This document shows, one piece after another, positions 9,213 to 18,494 of a stretch of 64,000 nucleotides of DNA. The translations under genes were made by a program, and so were the position numbers. The stretch's first letter is position 1. Each line of letters begins with the position of its first letter. The DNA is from a virus: positions 1 to 64,000 of the IMG/VR virus record IMGVR_UViG_3300008450_000017; one strand, 5' to 3'. Below the pieces are notes generated by a model, which saw only the letters and a program-made list of their open reading frames with translations, made no database searches and had not been told where the DNA came from.

Positions 9213-11159
9213 ATGGGTGCTATATGGTCGGTTAAAAATACCGGAACAACAGTTTATAACGGATTTAATTTTGTTGATGGATACGGTACGTCGAAGGTTA
9301 TTAACCTACAACCAAGTCTGACCTATTTTTTATTTTCATTTTCAGTAACATCACCATCACTTGACGTTACTGTATCATTTTATAATAAGACAGACACCAC
9401 ATATTGTTTTAGTGGTTGTTGTGATGGGGAACTAATATCCTTTAAGGGGGTAAGTACCTCCCCAGTGTTTAGTTCGGCCACAATTGGACAAACGTATTAT
9501 TTTAATCAAGCCATATCATCATCAAACCCAAACCAAAATTTTAGTGGTTGTTTTGAATTGGTTAGTTTTGGTAATAACCAGAGTCCACCAATCTATAGTT
9601 GTGATCCAGACCTATATGTGGATGTGACAACATTATCGTTTGATGAGGTTTTATATTATCATTGTGTATTATGTGAACAATCAAACCCGTGTCCACAACC
9701 ACCAATATCACCGTCACCCACACCAACCCCAACACCAACCCCAACACCCACTCAAATACCACATGTAACCACAACCACAACAATACCATATTTTAAACCA
9801 AACCCAATACCAATTAAACGAGGTAATGAGTGTGACGTACTTACATTATATCCCATGGGTGTTAAATGTTTATCGGTAGACCCGTCAACCAATACATCTT
9901 TTGATGGTCTATTAACATTGGTAATTACAGGTGGAACCCCACCATACCAAATAAATTGGGAAAATGGAAGTGTTAGTACGGTGTTAAGTGATTTAAATGT
10001 TGGTGAATATCCAGCAACTGTTACCGATTATTATGGTGATTTTATTGTTAGAACAACCTGTATTTTAGAATCACAAGTAACTACAACAACAACACTTATA
10101 CCTGTAACCACAACAACAACAATACCGTTTGGTGAAACCTTATGTTTAACATATATTCAGTCGATAGCAATATTCAATCTAATAACAAACGAATATGAGA
10201 TTAAAGACACGGTTTATCAAGAAGTATTATACCCTAATGGATTAATAAATGGTCAACAACAATGGTTATCACTAGGTGGTGATTATGAATTATATTGGAA
10301 CACAGGAATAACATCCAATTGGATTATTGACGGACCATTCCCTGGACAATTCGTAAACTCAAATCCAGTCACACCACCAGTCGTTGGGTGGCAACCAGTT
10401 GGAGCGTCAATAATATCCTCAGTAATTGTTAATGTGGGTCAGTGTAAACCACTATCAATAATAAACTTCAAAGTAGTTGAAAGTCAACCAATATGTGGTA
10501 ATGATGGTAGTATAATTATTAACGCAACGACAGGTGTACCACCATATGAATATTCAATAAATGGAGGAGTGACATATCAATTAGCACCAACATTTATGAA
10601 CCTATCACCAGGAACTTATTTGATCTTTGTAAAAGATTCAACAGGAAGTGTGAGTAACACAACAGCTACATTAGTACCAGCACCAACATCGGTCTATAAC
10701 CTAACATTATCATTAGATGTAAATACAAATTCATTTACAATATCACTGGATAACCCACTACCAATTGGGACATCAATATCATTTGAATTAAACCAACAAA
10801 GTGTATTTAAATATTGGAAAAGAGCTATTGATCCGGTACCAACATACGATTGTGTGGTGACAGTTAATGGTTATGGTCAATTACCAATAGATTCCGGTAC
10901 GTCAGCTATAATACCATCATTAAATGGTTGTCCACCGTTATTCACTGGTATCCAGGAAATCTATAATAGATCCGGAACATTTGTTATAACCGGAAATAAC
11001 ATCATAACTGGAACATATACCGACGACATTTTAACACCAAATATTGGGTTCTGTAAAGGAAACAATTTGAGTATGTCTTTATCCATCGGTACGGTAGATG
11101 TTACCAATTGTGATTGTTGTGAAATTTTGGTCAATAATCCACCTAAAAAGATATTCTAA
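9213..11159 (+). CDS. Tail fibre with SprB-like repeats and Pro-Thr / poly-Thr linkers
   Basis: 648 residues. Residues 1-160 are a beta-rich N-terminal domain. A SPTPTPTPTPTPTPT linker follows at ~167-182, then VTTTTTIP. A SprB-like repeat (GGTPPYQINW, LNVGEYPATVTD) lies near 230-275. More poly-Thr linkers (TTTTTLIPVTTTTTIP) lie near 290-305. A second SprB-like repeat (CGNDGSI, VPPYEYS, LSPGTYLIFVKDS) lies near 430-480. The C-terminus is Cys-containing. This layout suits a flexible multi-domain fibre. Linkers are recombination-prone at DNA level and Thr-rich targets for O-glycosylation at protein level. Confidence 0.75.
   Translation: MGAIWSVKNTGTTVYNGFNFVDGYGTSKVINLQPSLTYFLFSFSVTSPSLDVTVSFYNKTDTTYCFSGCCDGELISFKGVSTSPVFSSATIGQTYYFNQAISSSNPNQNFSGCFELVSFGNNQSPPIYSCDPDLYVDVTTLSFDEVLYYHCVLCEQSNPCPQPPISPSPTPTPTPTPTPTQIPHVTTTTTIPYFKPNPIPIKRGNECDVLTLYPMGVKCLSVDPSTNTSFDGLLTLVITGGTPPYQINWENGSVSTVLSDLNVGEYPATVTDYYGDFIVRTTCILESQVTTTTTLIPVTTTTTIPFGETLCLTYIQSIAIFNLITNEYEIKDTVYQEVLYPNGLINGQQQWLSLGGDYELYWNTGITSNWIIDGPFPGQFVNSNPVTPPVVGWQPVGASIISSVIVNVGQCKPLSIINFKVVESQPICGNDGSIIINATTGVPPYEYSINGGVTYQLAPTFMNLSPGTYLIFVKDSTGSVSNTTATLVPAPTSVYNLTLSLDVNTNSFTISLDNPLPIGTSISFELNQQSVFKYWKRAIDPVPTYDCVVTVNGYGQLPIDSGTSAIIPSLNGCPPLFTGIQEIYNRSGTFVITGNNIITGTYTDDILTPNIGFCKGNNLSMSLSIGTVDVTNCDCCEILVNNPPKKIF
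9712..9762 (+). repeat. Pro-Thr coding tandem repeat
   Basis: Imperfect repeats of a CCAACA/CCCACA hexamer encode alternating Pro-Thr. Near-identical arrays occur in direct orientation at ~11.9-12.0 kb and inverted at 15.2-16.1 kb. Confidence 0.8.
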
Positions 11160-11173
11160 ATATTTATTCGTAA
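11160..11173 (+). promoter_or_regulatory. ATATTTATTCGTAA promoter-like motif
   Basis: Sits between the stop of the previous fibre gene and the ATG at 11174, leaving almost no untranslated leader. Same family as the other TATTTAT sites. Confidence 0.35.
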
Positions 11174-13792
11174 ATGGCGTACATAATTAAAAATACAAGT
11201 GGTTTGGTAAATACCAGAGTAACAGATACCGGTAGACAGAAACTATCCCAGGGCAACTTCAATATAAAGTATTTCCAAATCGGTGATAGTGAAATATCGT
11301 ACAACAAACTACCAGAGTTATATAACTACCCCAATAGTTATGTACTTGAACCACCATTTAACACACAAAATAGTACAGGTATTCCACAATCAACAAAACA
11401 CAGTATAAAATATCCATATTTTGTTGACGGTACTAGTGGGAATACATATGGTATACCATATATGGATTCGGTGGTTGATTCTGTGTATAACAGAGCACCA
11501 TTAAGAGGATTTTTTACCGGGAACACAACAGCTGACACAATTAGTTGGAGTGCTTTAACTAGTGATAGGTATGTTATAAGTGCAAACTACGTTGTTGACA
11601 TGTCAAAACTCGACGGGTCAAATACTATTGATGTCATATACTCTGGTTGTAATACAACAAACATTAAAAAACCAAGTGTTGGTGATATAATAACTATTTT
11701 TTATGATGGAAAGTCATCATATAACTGTGAATGTACAAATTTACCAGTACCCACACCAAGTCCAACACCGACAATAGACTCATGTAACATTTTAACAGAA
11801 TTAACTGAGAATCTAATGACCGAAAATGACGATAATTTAATTTATTGTGATGAATCATCATTAGGTATTGGAAATGGGGGTGGAAATGGTTTAGGATCAC
11901 CCGAAACATCACCAACACCAACACCCACACCAACACCCACACCAAGTTCAACAAAAGATTACCCTTGTATATCACCTTCCCCAACACCTACACCAACCAA
12001 AACACCTTGTTTGTCACCAAGTCCAAGACCTGTGTGTCCACCAGAACCAGAAGTTAGTTGTTTAGTGTCATTAAATTCATGTTATCCAATCCTAACCTAT
12101 AAAATAGTTGGTGTTTGTGGTAATAAGTTAACTTTAGATAGACCAACACCAAATTTACTTGGGTTATTACCTGGATGTATCGCTAGAACGTTGATATACC
12201 CACCAAATATGACGACTTTATATGACAGTGTAACACCTAGACCACACTGGAGTACGGACGCTATTAATTTTGAAACTGTTTGTGATATTGATGAGTTTGA
12301 TGTTAAAATTTGGAATATGAATATTCCATGGACGGAGAATCCAGCTGGATTAAATTATAACACTTTTGAGGATTATACCAAGTTTGGATCGATTGATTAC
12401 ATAGGTACAAAAGAGTATTTGGGTTATAACTCTAGTTTGGGACAGTCAGATACAAGTAGAACATTTTATTATAATTCATTTGATGAGATTATTGAGGTTA
12501 AACCAGAAGAACAAAAATGTGTCTCAATAGTACACTACACCAACCAGACCATAGATTTATTTTATGGTGAAAAGTTTGCGTTGGAACCATACGACCCAAC
12601 AAACCCACAGGACACTACCGGTCAAGCTAGGAATTTTAAATTCCATGTTCCGTGGTTAATGTGGCACAAAAACCCTGAATGTTGTTTTGGTGAAACTTTT
12701 TGGGTTGACCCACCTGGATTTGATGATAAAGACCTATTTAAGGTACAATACATTAAATCCAAGAAGAATTCAGATATGAATCAACCAGGAATTAGATATT
12801 ACCATTTATGGGACACAAACCCTAATTCTGATGGTATACCAAATAGAGTTGGTAAAGTATTCCCAGACAATAAAATGGTGGTAATTGATGACGAAGAGTT
12901 GGTAGCTGCTATGTCATACAAATCAAATAGGAATTGGACACTACCAGCACCACAAATATCACTAATAACACCAAATACATGCGATATAACAACTAGTTTA
13001 ACTGGTATTATTACAGGTAGTAGTCAAACGTTGTATGTTACATATAGGTTATCAAACACTGTGGACTTCACAAACTCCCTACACTGTAATTATTACTCAA
13101 AAATAACAGAAAGTAACATATGTACTCCAGAAACTTCAAAAAACGTAGCGATTAGATTTGGTGGGGAATTCCAATGTTTAACACAACCTGACTATGTACC
13201 AGTCACCACCACAACAACAATTAATCCTGTTGTCACCGAAACAACAACAATTTGTCCAACAACCTGTGACATTCCAAACGGATATTACGCTGATACATTT
13301 GAAATTATATGTCAATTAGTACCTACAGGTCAAAGACCTGATTCATCACTTTGGAAAATAATTGATTATACATCAGCGATTTCAGATCAATTCTTAAATG
13401 GGTATGTTACGGAGACTTCACTTACCGGGACTACATTTATAATTACACCCGAATTATATAACACAGCACCGTATTATAACCTAAATGATTATGTTGAATT
13501 GGTACCTAACGGAACGACCGGTTTGAATTTAAATTTTGGTGATGAATATTATTTTTACGGATCACTGGAGTCAGACATTCAAGCCACAATTTACGAGATG
13601 AGGTATAAGATAAATCTGAATGATACTGAATTCCAAAACACAACAAACCCAACCTGGACCCCAGGAACCAAATCTTATATTACCGAAATAGCTCTATTGG
13701 ATGAGAATAAAGATATACTTGTTATGTCGAAACTACAATCACCAACACTAAGAACCGGTATACAACAGTATTTGGTTAAAATAGATTTTTAA
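11174..13792 (+). CDS. Large tail/fibre structural protein with Pro-Thr linkers
   Basis: 872 residues. The N-terminal domain (residues 1-60, VNTRVTDTGRQKLSQGNFN then FQIGDSEI) looks like a conserved attachment domain seen in structural proteins of large phages. Linkers PTPSPTPT (~192), SPTPTPTPTPTPSS (~240) and a Pro/Cys-rich SPSPTPTPTKTPC stretch follow. Later there is a VPVTTTTTINP linker near residue 675. The middle contains many Trp/Tyr and Cys residues. The C-terminal ~100 residues resemble a compact beta domain. Probably a long fibre or whisker. Function inferred from linkers and neighbours. Confidence 0.7.
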   Translation: MAYIIKNTSGLVNTRVTDTGRQKLSQGNFNIKYFQIGDSEISYNKLPELYNYPNSYVLEPPFNTQNSTGIPQSTKHSIKYPYFVDGTSGNTYGIPYMDSVVDSVYNRAPLRGFFTGNTTADTISWSALTSDRYVISANYVVDMSKLDGSNTIDVIYSGCNTTNIKKPSVGDIITIFYDGKSSYNCECTNLPVPTPSPTPTIDSCNILTELTENLMTENDDNLIYCDESSLGIGNGGGNGLGSPETSPTPTPTPTPTPSSTKDYPCISPSPTPTPTKTPCLSPSPRPVCPPEPEVSCLVSLNSCYPILTYKIVGVCGNKLTLDRPTPNLLGLLPGCIARTLIYPPNMTTLYDSVTPRPHWSTDAINFETVCDIDEFDVKIWNMNIPWTENPAGLNYNTFEDYTKFGSIDYIGTKEYLGYNSSLGQSDTSRTFYYNSFDEIIEVKPEEQKCVSIVHYTNQTIDLFYGEKFALEPYDPTNPQDTTGQARNFKFHVPWLMWHKNPECCFGETFWVDPPGFDDKDLFKVQYIKSKKNSDMNQPGIRYYHLWDTNPNSDGIPNRVGKVFPDNKMVVIDDEELVAAMSYKSNRNWTLPAPQISLITPNTCDITTSLTGIITGSSQTLYVTYRLSNTVDFTNSLHCNYYSKITESNICTPETSKNVAIRFGGEFQCLTQPDYVPVTTTTTINPVVTETTTICPTTCDIPNGYYADTFEIICQLVPTGQRPDSSLWKIIDYTSAISDQFLNGYVTETSLTGTTFIITPELYNTAPYYNLNDYVELVPNGTTGLNLNFGDEYYFYGSLESDIQATIYEMRYKINLNDTEFQNTTNPTWTPGTKSYITEIALLDENKDILVMSKLQSPTLRTGIQQYLVKIDF
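11908..12030 (+). repeat. Pro-Thr / Pro-Ser coding tandem repeats
   Basis: ACACCAACACCCAC-type units encode the SPTPTPTPTP and SPSPTPTPTK linkers. Similar in sequence to arrays in the plus-strand fibre at 9.7 kb and, inverted, in the minus-strand fibre. Confidence 0.75.
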
Positions 13793-13845
13793 TAAATTAT
13801 TCATTTTTTTTCGATATATATTATTTTTAAATTAAAAAGAATATT

Positions 13846-14448
13846 ATGTCAAAAAGTATTAAGAATAGTCCGAAGGTTTTGGGACTAGATATATCAACAA
13901 AAACGATAGGTTGGGCTCTATTTGAGATAAAAACACAAGAGTTGTTGGAGTTGACACACGTATCACCAAGACCAAAACCGGTACCCGACGATAAGTTAAA
14001 AGAATTGATACTTAAATCTGAAATATTCTCAGAAAAATTAAAAGAATATAAAAATTTGGGAATTGTTAAAGTTATAATTGAGGAACCATTATTAAATTCT
14101 AACAATATATATACAATTCAGACACTATTAAGGTTTAATAGTTTCATCTTTAAAGAAATATATAATATATTAGGTATCATACCAGAATTTATATCGACAT
14201 ATAACTCAAGAAAATTCGCGTTCCCGGAATTAGTACAAGAAAACGACAAAAAGAAATTCGTCTTATTTGGTGGGTTACCTAAAGATATTGATAAAAAAAT
14301 GATCATTTGGGAACATGTGGCTAAAAGAGAACCACAAATAAGGTGGTTATACACTAAAAACAACACACTAAAAAAGGAAAATTTCGACCAGACAGACGCT
14401 TACACTTGTGTTCTAGGATATATGAAGTCCAATGAGATTTGGAAATAA
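13846..14448 (+). CDS. RuvC-like Holliday junction resolvase
   Basis: 200 residues with an RNase H fold. D15 is in VLGLDISTKTIGWA, E79/E80 in VIIEEPLL, and D181 and D184 in FDQTDAYTC. These are the acidic residues expected for a RuvC/YqgF-type metal-dependent nuclease. The GLDIST and TIGWA opening is characteristic of phage RuvC-like enzymes, which resolve branched DNA before packaging. It stands alone, with a terminator just downstream and a convergent fibre gene beyond. A Cas12/TnpB-like RuvC is unlikely given the short, single-domain length. Confidence 0.85.
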   Translation: MSKSIKNSPKVLGLDISTKTIGWALFEIKTQELLELTHVSPRPKPVPDDKLKELILKSEIFSEKLKEYKNLGIVKVIIEEPLLNSNNIYTIQTLLRFNSFIFKEIYNILGIIPEFISTYNSRKFAFPELVQENDKKKFVLFGGLPKDIDKKMIIWEHVAKREPQIRWLYTKNNTLKKENFDQTDAYTCVLGYMKSNEIWK

Positions 14449-14474
14449 TATCGTCTAAAATAATGATAATTTGA

Positions 14475-14506
14475 AATATCGTCTTTTTAGACGATATTTT
14501 TTTTTA
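14475..14506 (+). terminator. Rho-independent terminator after the resolvase gene
   Basis: Perfect 10-bp stem (AATATCGTCT / AGACGATATT) with a TTTT loop, followed by a run of T. It lies between convergent genes; the T run favours plus-strand termination. Confidence 0.9.
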
Positions 14507-16375
14507 TATTGGCCCACCATCGATTATTGTCCATCCTTTTGTTAGGATTAGATAATTTCTAGCAGCTACAACTACCGGTACATTATTATATTGTGATGTA
14601 CCAGCATCAAAGTATGTACCCACCGATAATGAGGAACCTAAAGAAGCCCAACCTATTAAGAGTGAACTATAATTAGTCGGTGTTAAATTTATACCAGTAC
14701 CAGGACCACCACCGTTACCCCAGTCTATAATATCTAGACCTGAGATGTCCCAAGACCCAACGTTATTAATATTAGTAACTGAAGTACCCTGAAACATATT
14801 CCAAAGGGAACCGATATTTCCAGTTGAAATAGCAAGAGGAATATTAGGAACACCAATAGTTGATGACATATCCAAATTGTCAGCACCAAGTAAGTTATCA
14901 TTCTCAGTAGGTATAAATCCACACCAAGAGTCGATACTTAATATTTTTATTTCATCACTACTACCAACACCAAAGTTTAAACCAACCACAGACCCACCAG
15001 GGTTCGCGTAAATTTTTAATTGGTAAATATCACCAATTGGGTAGATATGAGCTACATGTGACCCACCACCAAATACATCAGTACTACCATCACCCCACTC
15101 AACGGTTACGTCAACCCAACCCGGTGTGTTAGGGAATTTAAATCTATTTCCAGGGCTTGTCGATGGATTTGTTATCCTTGTATCAATTGTCATCATAAAC
15201 ATACATGGTGGTGGTGTTTGACTAGGAGTAATTGTTGGGGTTTGTGTTTGTGTCATTGTTGGGGTTGGTGTCATTGTCCTTGTCGGTGTCGGTGTTGGTG
15301 TTGTCGGATAACAGTTAACACCTGTTGGATCCCAAGATATGTTAGATGGACCGGAAGGTTCTTTTTTGGTACATATTGTTATTGATCCATTTGGACCGAT
15401 TGATTGTGTGATTAATTCTCCAGAAATACAATCGTGGTATTGGAATGAAGATTCAAACGGTATTGTGTTAGATACTATTAACTCAAGACACACCGGAAGT
15501 GTTGTTGATGGTGTTGGTGTCATTGTTTGTGTAACTGTCGGTGTCGGTGTCGGTGTTGAATCCGGAACACAAACAATACAATTACCCTCACTAGATGGTC
15601 CAAATACCGATATAATAGTAATTTGATCAACACCGATTATATTGTCAACCAATCCGGTAAATGTCGCACATACTGAAACACTATTAACGTTCATCTTATA
15701 CACTGTACCAATTGTTAGAATATCCCCAGTTGGTAAAAATACAGATTCTGATGTGATATATTTTTGACCCGTATAACAATCAACAAATTCACTACTATTT
15801 GGACAACGCATTAACTCATCTAAAGTATTAAAAATTACCTGACCATTAAAATTACAAGGCCTTGTAATTTCTGGTGTAACTGTTGGGGTTGGTGTTGGGG
15901 TTGGTGTTGGAGTCGAGGTTATGTAGGAAACTGTTAAATTAATACCAAAACCACCACATAAATCCGTCTCTGTTGGTGTTGGTGTGTTTGTTGGTGTGAC
16001 AGTTGGGGTAGCGGTCGGTGTTGGTGTAACAGGTACAAAACAATTTAATATTGAATCAAAATCAAGAATACTACAATTAACTGTCGGTGTTGGTGTCGGT
16101 GTCAAACAAACGCCACTACCATTAAAAAAGGATGGATCAAAATCGGGACACAATGAAGTTGAACCCAATGGACCAAATTGATCACAAATTGAACCACCAA
16201 GTACTGTTGATAAACACCACTTTGTTTCACCAGTTAAATAGTACATGTAATATGTTGGTGTTGTGTTACCAGTTAAGTATGAATATGTATCATATGTACC
16301 AGCATTAGTATAATTCCCACTATATGGGTAACCAGGTACGTATATACAATATGGTCCACAAGATACAGACATCAA
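14504..16375 (-). CDS. BspA/DUF285-like tail fibre on the minus strand
   Basis: 623 residues. Residues ~1-400 alternate small Cys-containing beta domains (CLSTVLGG, CYTGQKYI, CISGELI) with Pro-Thr linkers such as TPTPTPTPTVTP. From ~400 there is a VTVEWGDGSTD segment, as in PKD-like or BspA lead domains. It is followed by ILSIDSWCG, SLWNMFQGTSVTNI, VGSWDISG, YSSLLIGWAS and LTKGWTIIDGGP. That order is that of flavobacterial BspA-like surface proteins (DUF285 family). It is convergent to the main structural block and probably a second host-recognition fibre. The domain call is firm; receptor unknown. Confidence 0.8.
   Translation of the reverse strand: MMSVSCGPYCIYVPGYPYSGNYTNAGTYDTYSYLTGNTTPTYYMYYLTGETKWCLSTVLGGSICDQFGPLGSTSLCPDFDPSFFNGSGVCLTPTPTPTVNCSILDFDSILNCFVPVTPTPTATPTVTPTNTPTPTETDLCGGFGINLTVSYITSTPTPTPTPTPTVTPEITRPCNFNGQVIFNTLDELMRCPNSSEFVDCYTGQKYITSESVFLPTGDILTIGTVYKMNVNSVSVCATFTGLVDNIIGVDQITIISVFGPSSEGNCIVCVPDSTPTPTPTVTQTMTPTPSTTLPVCLELIVSNTIPFESSFQYHDCISGELITQSIGPNGSITICTKKEPSGPSNISWDPTGVNCYPTTPTPTPTRTMTPTPTMTQTQTPTITPSQTPPPCMFMMTIDTRITNPSTSPGNRFKFPNTPGWVDVTVEWGDGSTDVFGGGSHVAHIYPIGDIYQLKIYANPGGSVVGLNFGVGSSDEIKILSIDSWCGFIPTENDNLLGADNLDMSSTIGVPNIPLAISTGNIGSLWNMFQGTSVTNINNVGSWDISGLDIIDWGNGGGPGTGINLTPTNYSSLLIGWASLGSSLSVGTYFDAGTSQYNNVPVVVAARNYLILTKGWTIIDGGPI
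15220..16110 (-). repeat. Pro-Thr coding repeat arrays in inverted orientation
   Basis: Five arrays (~15220-15305, 15512-15556, 15877-15921, 15973-16031 and 16082-16108) of GGTGTTGGTGTC-type units. They encode Pro-Thr linkers on the minus strand and are inverted relative to the arrays at 9.7 and 11.9 kb. Confidence 0.75.
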
Positions 16376-16593
16376 ATTAAAACGGTTTGTTTAATTTCAC
16401 AATCATTTGTGTCGACTACTTTTACGACAACATTTGATAGTGATGAAAATAATGGTGGTATACCTATTTGATATGGAATATCAATTGGTGTCACCGTATT
16501 AACATAAATACAAGATGTAAAACCGGTATCACAGACGTATATGTGAAATGGTGATAAACCTGAAACTGATGTTAATGTAATACTGGTTGGCAT
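16372..16593 (-). CDS. Small fibre-associated protein, paralogue of the 6.6-6.9 kb gene
   Basis: 73 residues with SGLSPFHIYVC, an IPPLF strand and VVDTNDCE, matching the pattern of the plus-strand protein at 6644-6946. Its stop overlaps the start of the downstream BspA-like fibre, so the two form an operon. Fibre adaptor or tip role is inferred from the repeated association. Confidence 0.7.
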   Translation of the reverse strand: MPTSITLTSVSGLSPFHIYVCDTGFTSCIYVNTVTPIDIPYQIGIPPLFSSLSNVVVKVVDTNDCEIKQTVLI

Positions 16594-16607
16594 TAATACT
16601 ATTTGTG

Positions 16608-16624
16608 TTTATAATAAATATAGA
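16608..16624 (-). promoter_or_regulatory. Minus-strand TATTTAT promoter motif for the fibre operon
   Basis: Read on the minus strand it is TTCTATATTTATTATAAA, 15 bases before the ATG at 16593. The same element as on the plus-strand structural genes, which supports a shared late promoter. Confidence 0.45.
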
Positions 16625-16646
16625 AATAAGAAAAAACTTGTGAAGT

Positions 16647-16678
16647 TTTGTTTTATTGGAATTAAATATATATTTTTG
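16647..16678 (+). promoter_or_regulatory. Bacteroidota-type promoter before primase
   Basis: TTTG (16647-16650), 20 bases, TATTTTTG (16671-16678). This matches the known -33 TTTG / -7 TAnnTTTG form used by the Bacteroidota primary sigma factor. The ATG of the primase is at 16693. Confidence 0.65.
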
Positions 16679-16692
16679 TAAAAAACTTTAAA

Positions 16693-17595
16693 ATGGTTGA
16701 TGAACAAGAAGCTATAGTTGATTTATTAATGGAAGTTCTTGGTGACTATGGACTACACTATGAAAACAAAGGTCAAATATCGTTTAATTGTCCTGTTTGT
16801 GATGATGGGAGAGACAAACACAACCTGGAGGTAAATTACATTACGGGGGTATATAAATGCTGGTCCTGTGGTGATAGTGAAGACACTCACGGGTCATTAA
16901 ACAAGTTATTTTCTAAATATGGGGATAAATCCCATAAAAAATTATATGGTATTTTAAGACCGGAGAGTATTGTTCCAGTAAAGAAAAAATACCAAAAAAT
17001 GGTATTACCCGAATCATACACAAAGTTTAGTGAATCAAACCCGGTATACCCAGTTAGACGACAAGCGTACAATTATTTAAAAAATAGGGGGATAACAGAT
17101 GAAATAATTGAAAAATATAATATTGGTTTTTGTGACCAAGGTAGTCATTCCGGTAGAATAATTGTCCCGTCATACGATAAAAAGGGAAATTTAAACTACT
17201 ATATCGCTAGAAGTTGGGACCCAAGAACTAAATTTAAATATAAGAACCCAGAAGCTGAAAAAGATAAGATCATCTTCAACGAGAGACTAATCGACTGGAA
17301 AAAAGATATATACCTGGTTGAGGGGGTATTCGATGGGTTTTTTCTAGACAACTCAATACCCATGTTAGGTAAACACATGTCGGAGTTATTATTTGAAAAA
17401 ATATACGAAAAAGCTGAAGGTAATGTGATAATCGCTTTAGATGGTGACGCTTTTAACAACGCGGTTAAATTATATAGACAATTAAACGGAGGTAAACTGT
17501 ACGAAAAGATAAAAATAGTGAAGTTACCACAAGATAAAGACGTTTGTGATCTTGGGGGTAATATAGAAGAATACTTTATACAAATTAAAGATTAA
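16693..17595 (+). CDS. DNA primase, DnaG/gp61 type
   Basis: 300 residues. The zinc-finger domain has C33-P-x-C36 and C56-W-S-C59. A TOPRIM domain has E210 (LVEGVFDG) and D250-G-D252 (ALDGDA), the metal-binding acids of primer synthesis. Shorter than bacterial DnaG (about 600) and near phage primases such as T4 gp61; no helicase domain. It would make RNA primers at the replication fork. It starts a plus-strand replication operon with its own host-type promoter and is followed after 2 bases by the nuclease gene. Confidence 0.9.
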   Translation: MVDEQEAIVDLLMEVLGDYGLHYENKGQISFNCPVCDDGRDKHNLEVNYITGVYKCWSCGDSEDTHGSLNKLFSKYGDKSHKKLYGILRPESIVPVKKKYQKMVLPESYTKFSESNPVYPVRRQAYNYLKNRGITDEIIEKYNIGFCDQGSHSGRIIVPSYDKKGNLNYYIARSWDPRTKFKYKNPEAEKDKIIFNERLIDWKKDIYLVEGVFDGFFLDNSIPMLGKHMSELLFEKIYEKAEGNVIIALDGDAFNNAVKLYRQLNGGKLYEKIKIVKLPQDKDVCDLGGNIEEYFIQIKD

Positions 17596-17597
17596 AT

Positions 17598-18494
17598 ATG
17601 GAAATAGAAAAAATAGCTGAAGAAATTAGAGAAATTCTAAATAAAAAAAGGGAAGAACTCCAATTGACCTTTGAAGAAGAAGAACATAAATATACAATGG
17701 TTGATCTGGACGGTAATTTAAGAACTGATTTCCCATCAGTATCCAAGGTTATGAAGTTATTCTACGATGAGTTCCCGTCGGAAGAAAAAGCTTATGAAAT
17801 GTCCGGTGGTGATCCAGACAAAACTGAAAGATTATTAAATGAGTGGGCTGAGAAAGGTAGAAAATCAACAAATATGGGATCCAGGGTACATTATTTCCTT
17901 GAGGAACACGTCCTAAAAGAATTTAATATTAGTAAGGAAGTTAGACAACCAATATTTGACTGTGACGCTCAACAAATAATCGTTAGTGACACAATGATAA
18001 TAGCTGGTAAAGAATATATCAAGTTACTACAAGATAGGGGGTGTGTTTTACTTGACACCGAAATAGTACTTGGTCACCCAGAACTTGGATATACAGGACA
18101 ACCGGATAAGGTGTGGTTGGTCGTTAGTACTAAGGGTGAGATTGGAATATTAATCACTGACTGGAAAACAAACCAAGAAAAAAACTTCTTAACCCAAAGG
18201 TATACAAAACCAATGAAATATCCGTTTGTGTATTTACCAAACAACGCACTTGGACACTATAAAACCCAATTACCACTGTATGGTAAATTAATATTGAAAA
18301 TGTTGGAGGGGTCAAAGTATGAAAACGTAAAACTACTTGGGTGTATCATTGTTAGATTAACCGAGGACCGTAAATATGTGGAATATAGGGTTGATAAATC
18401 AACAATTGACCTAATCCTTAATATGGATATTAAATCTAATTTGACAAAGTCAAAAAAAAGTAATATAATTAGTAAAACAAATAAACATGAGTAA
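17598..18494 (+). CDS. PD-(D/E)XK nuclease (RecB/Cas4-like fold)
   Basis: 298 residues. GSRVHYFLEEHV (H98, E102) is the helical H/E motif of RecB-family nucleases. E155, D170 (TGQPDKVWLV) and D188-W-K190 (ITDWKT) form the catalytic PD-(D/E)XK set. The last ~30 residues are Ser/Lys-rich. No Cys cluster, so no iron-sulfur site as in Cas4 or AddB. Such phage enzymes trim or recombine DNA ends. Placement between primase and gp46/47 supports a recombination or replication role. Confidence 0.8.
   Translation: MEIEKIAEEIREILNKKREELQLTFEEEEHKYTMVDLDGNLRTDFPSVSKVMKLFYDEFPSEEKAYEMSGGDPDKTERLLNEWAEKGRKSTNMGSRVHYFLEEHVLKEFNISKEVRQPIFDCDAQQIIVSDTMIIAGKEYIKLLQDRGCVLLDTEIVLGHPELGYTGQPDKVWLVVSTKGEIGILITDWKTNQEKNFLTQRYTKPMKYPFVYLPNNALGHYKTQLPLYGKLILKMLEGSKYENVKLLGCIIVRLTEDRKYVEYRVDKSTIDLILNMDIKSNLTKSKKSNIISKTNKHE

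Noticed and set aside
13846-14448. TnpB/Cas12-type nuclease from the RuvC motif
   Set aside because: Only 200 residues, single RNase H-like domain, no zinc finger or guide-RNA repeat; a resolvase fits fully.
15339-15626. Plus-strand ORF rich in VGVGVGV
   Set aside because: It is the complement of the Pro-Thr linker repeats of the minus-strand fibre.
15220-16110. Possible CRISPR array
   Set aside because: Repeats are short, variable and in frame, encoding Pro-Thr linkers; no equal spacers and no cas genes.
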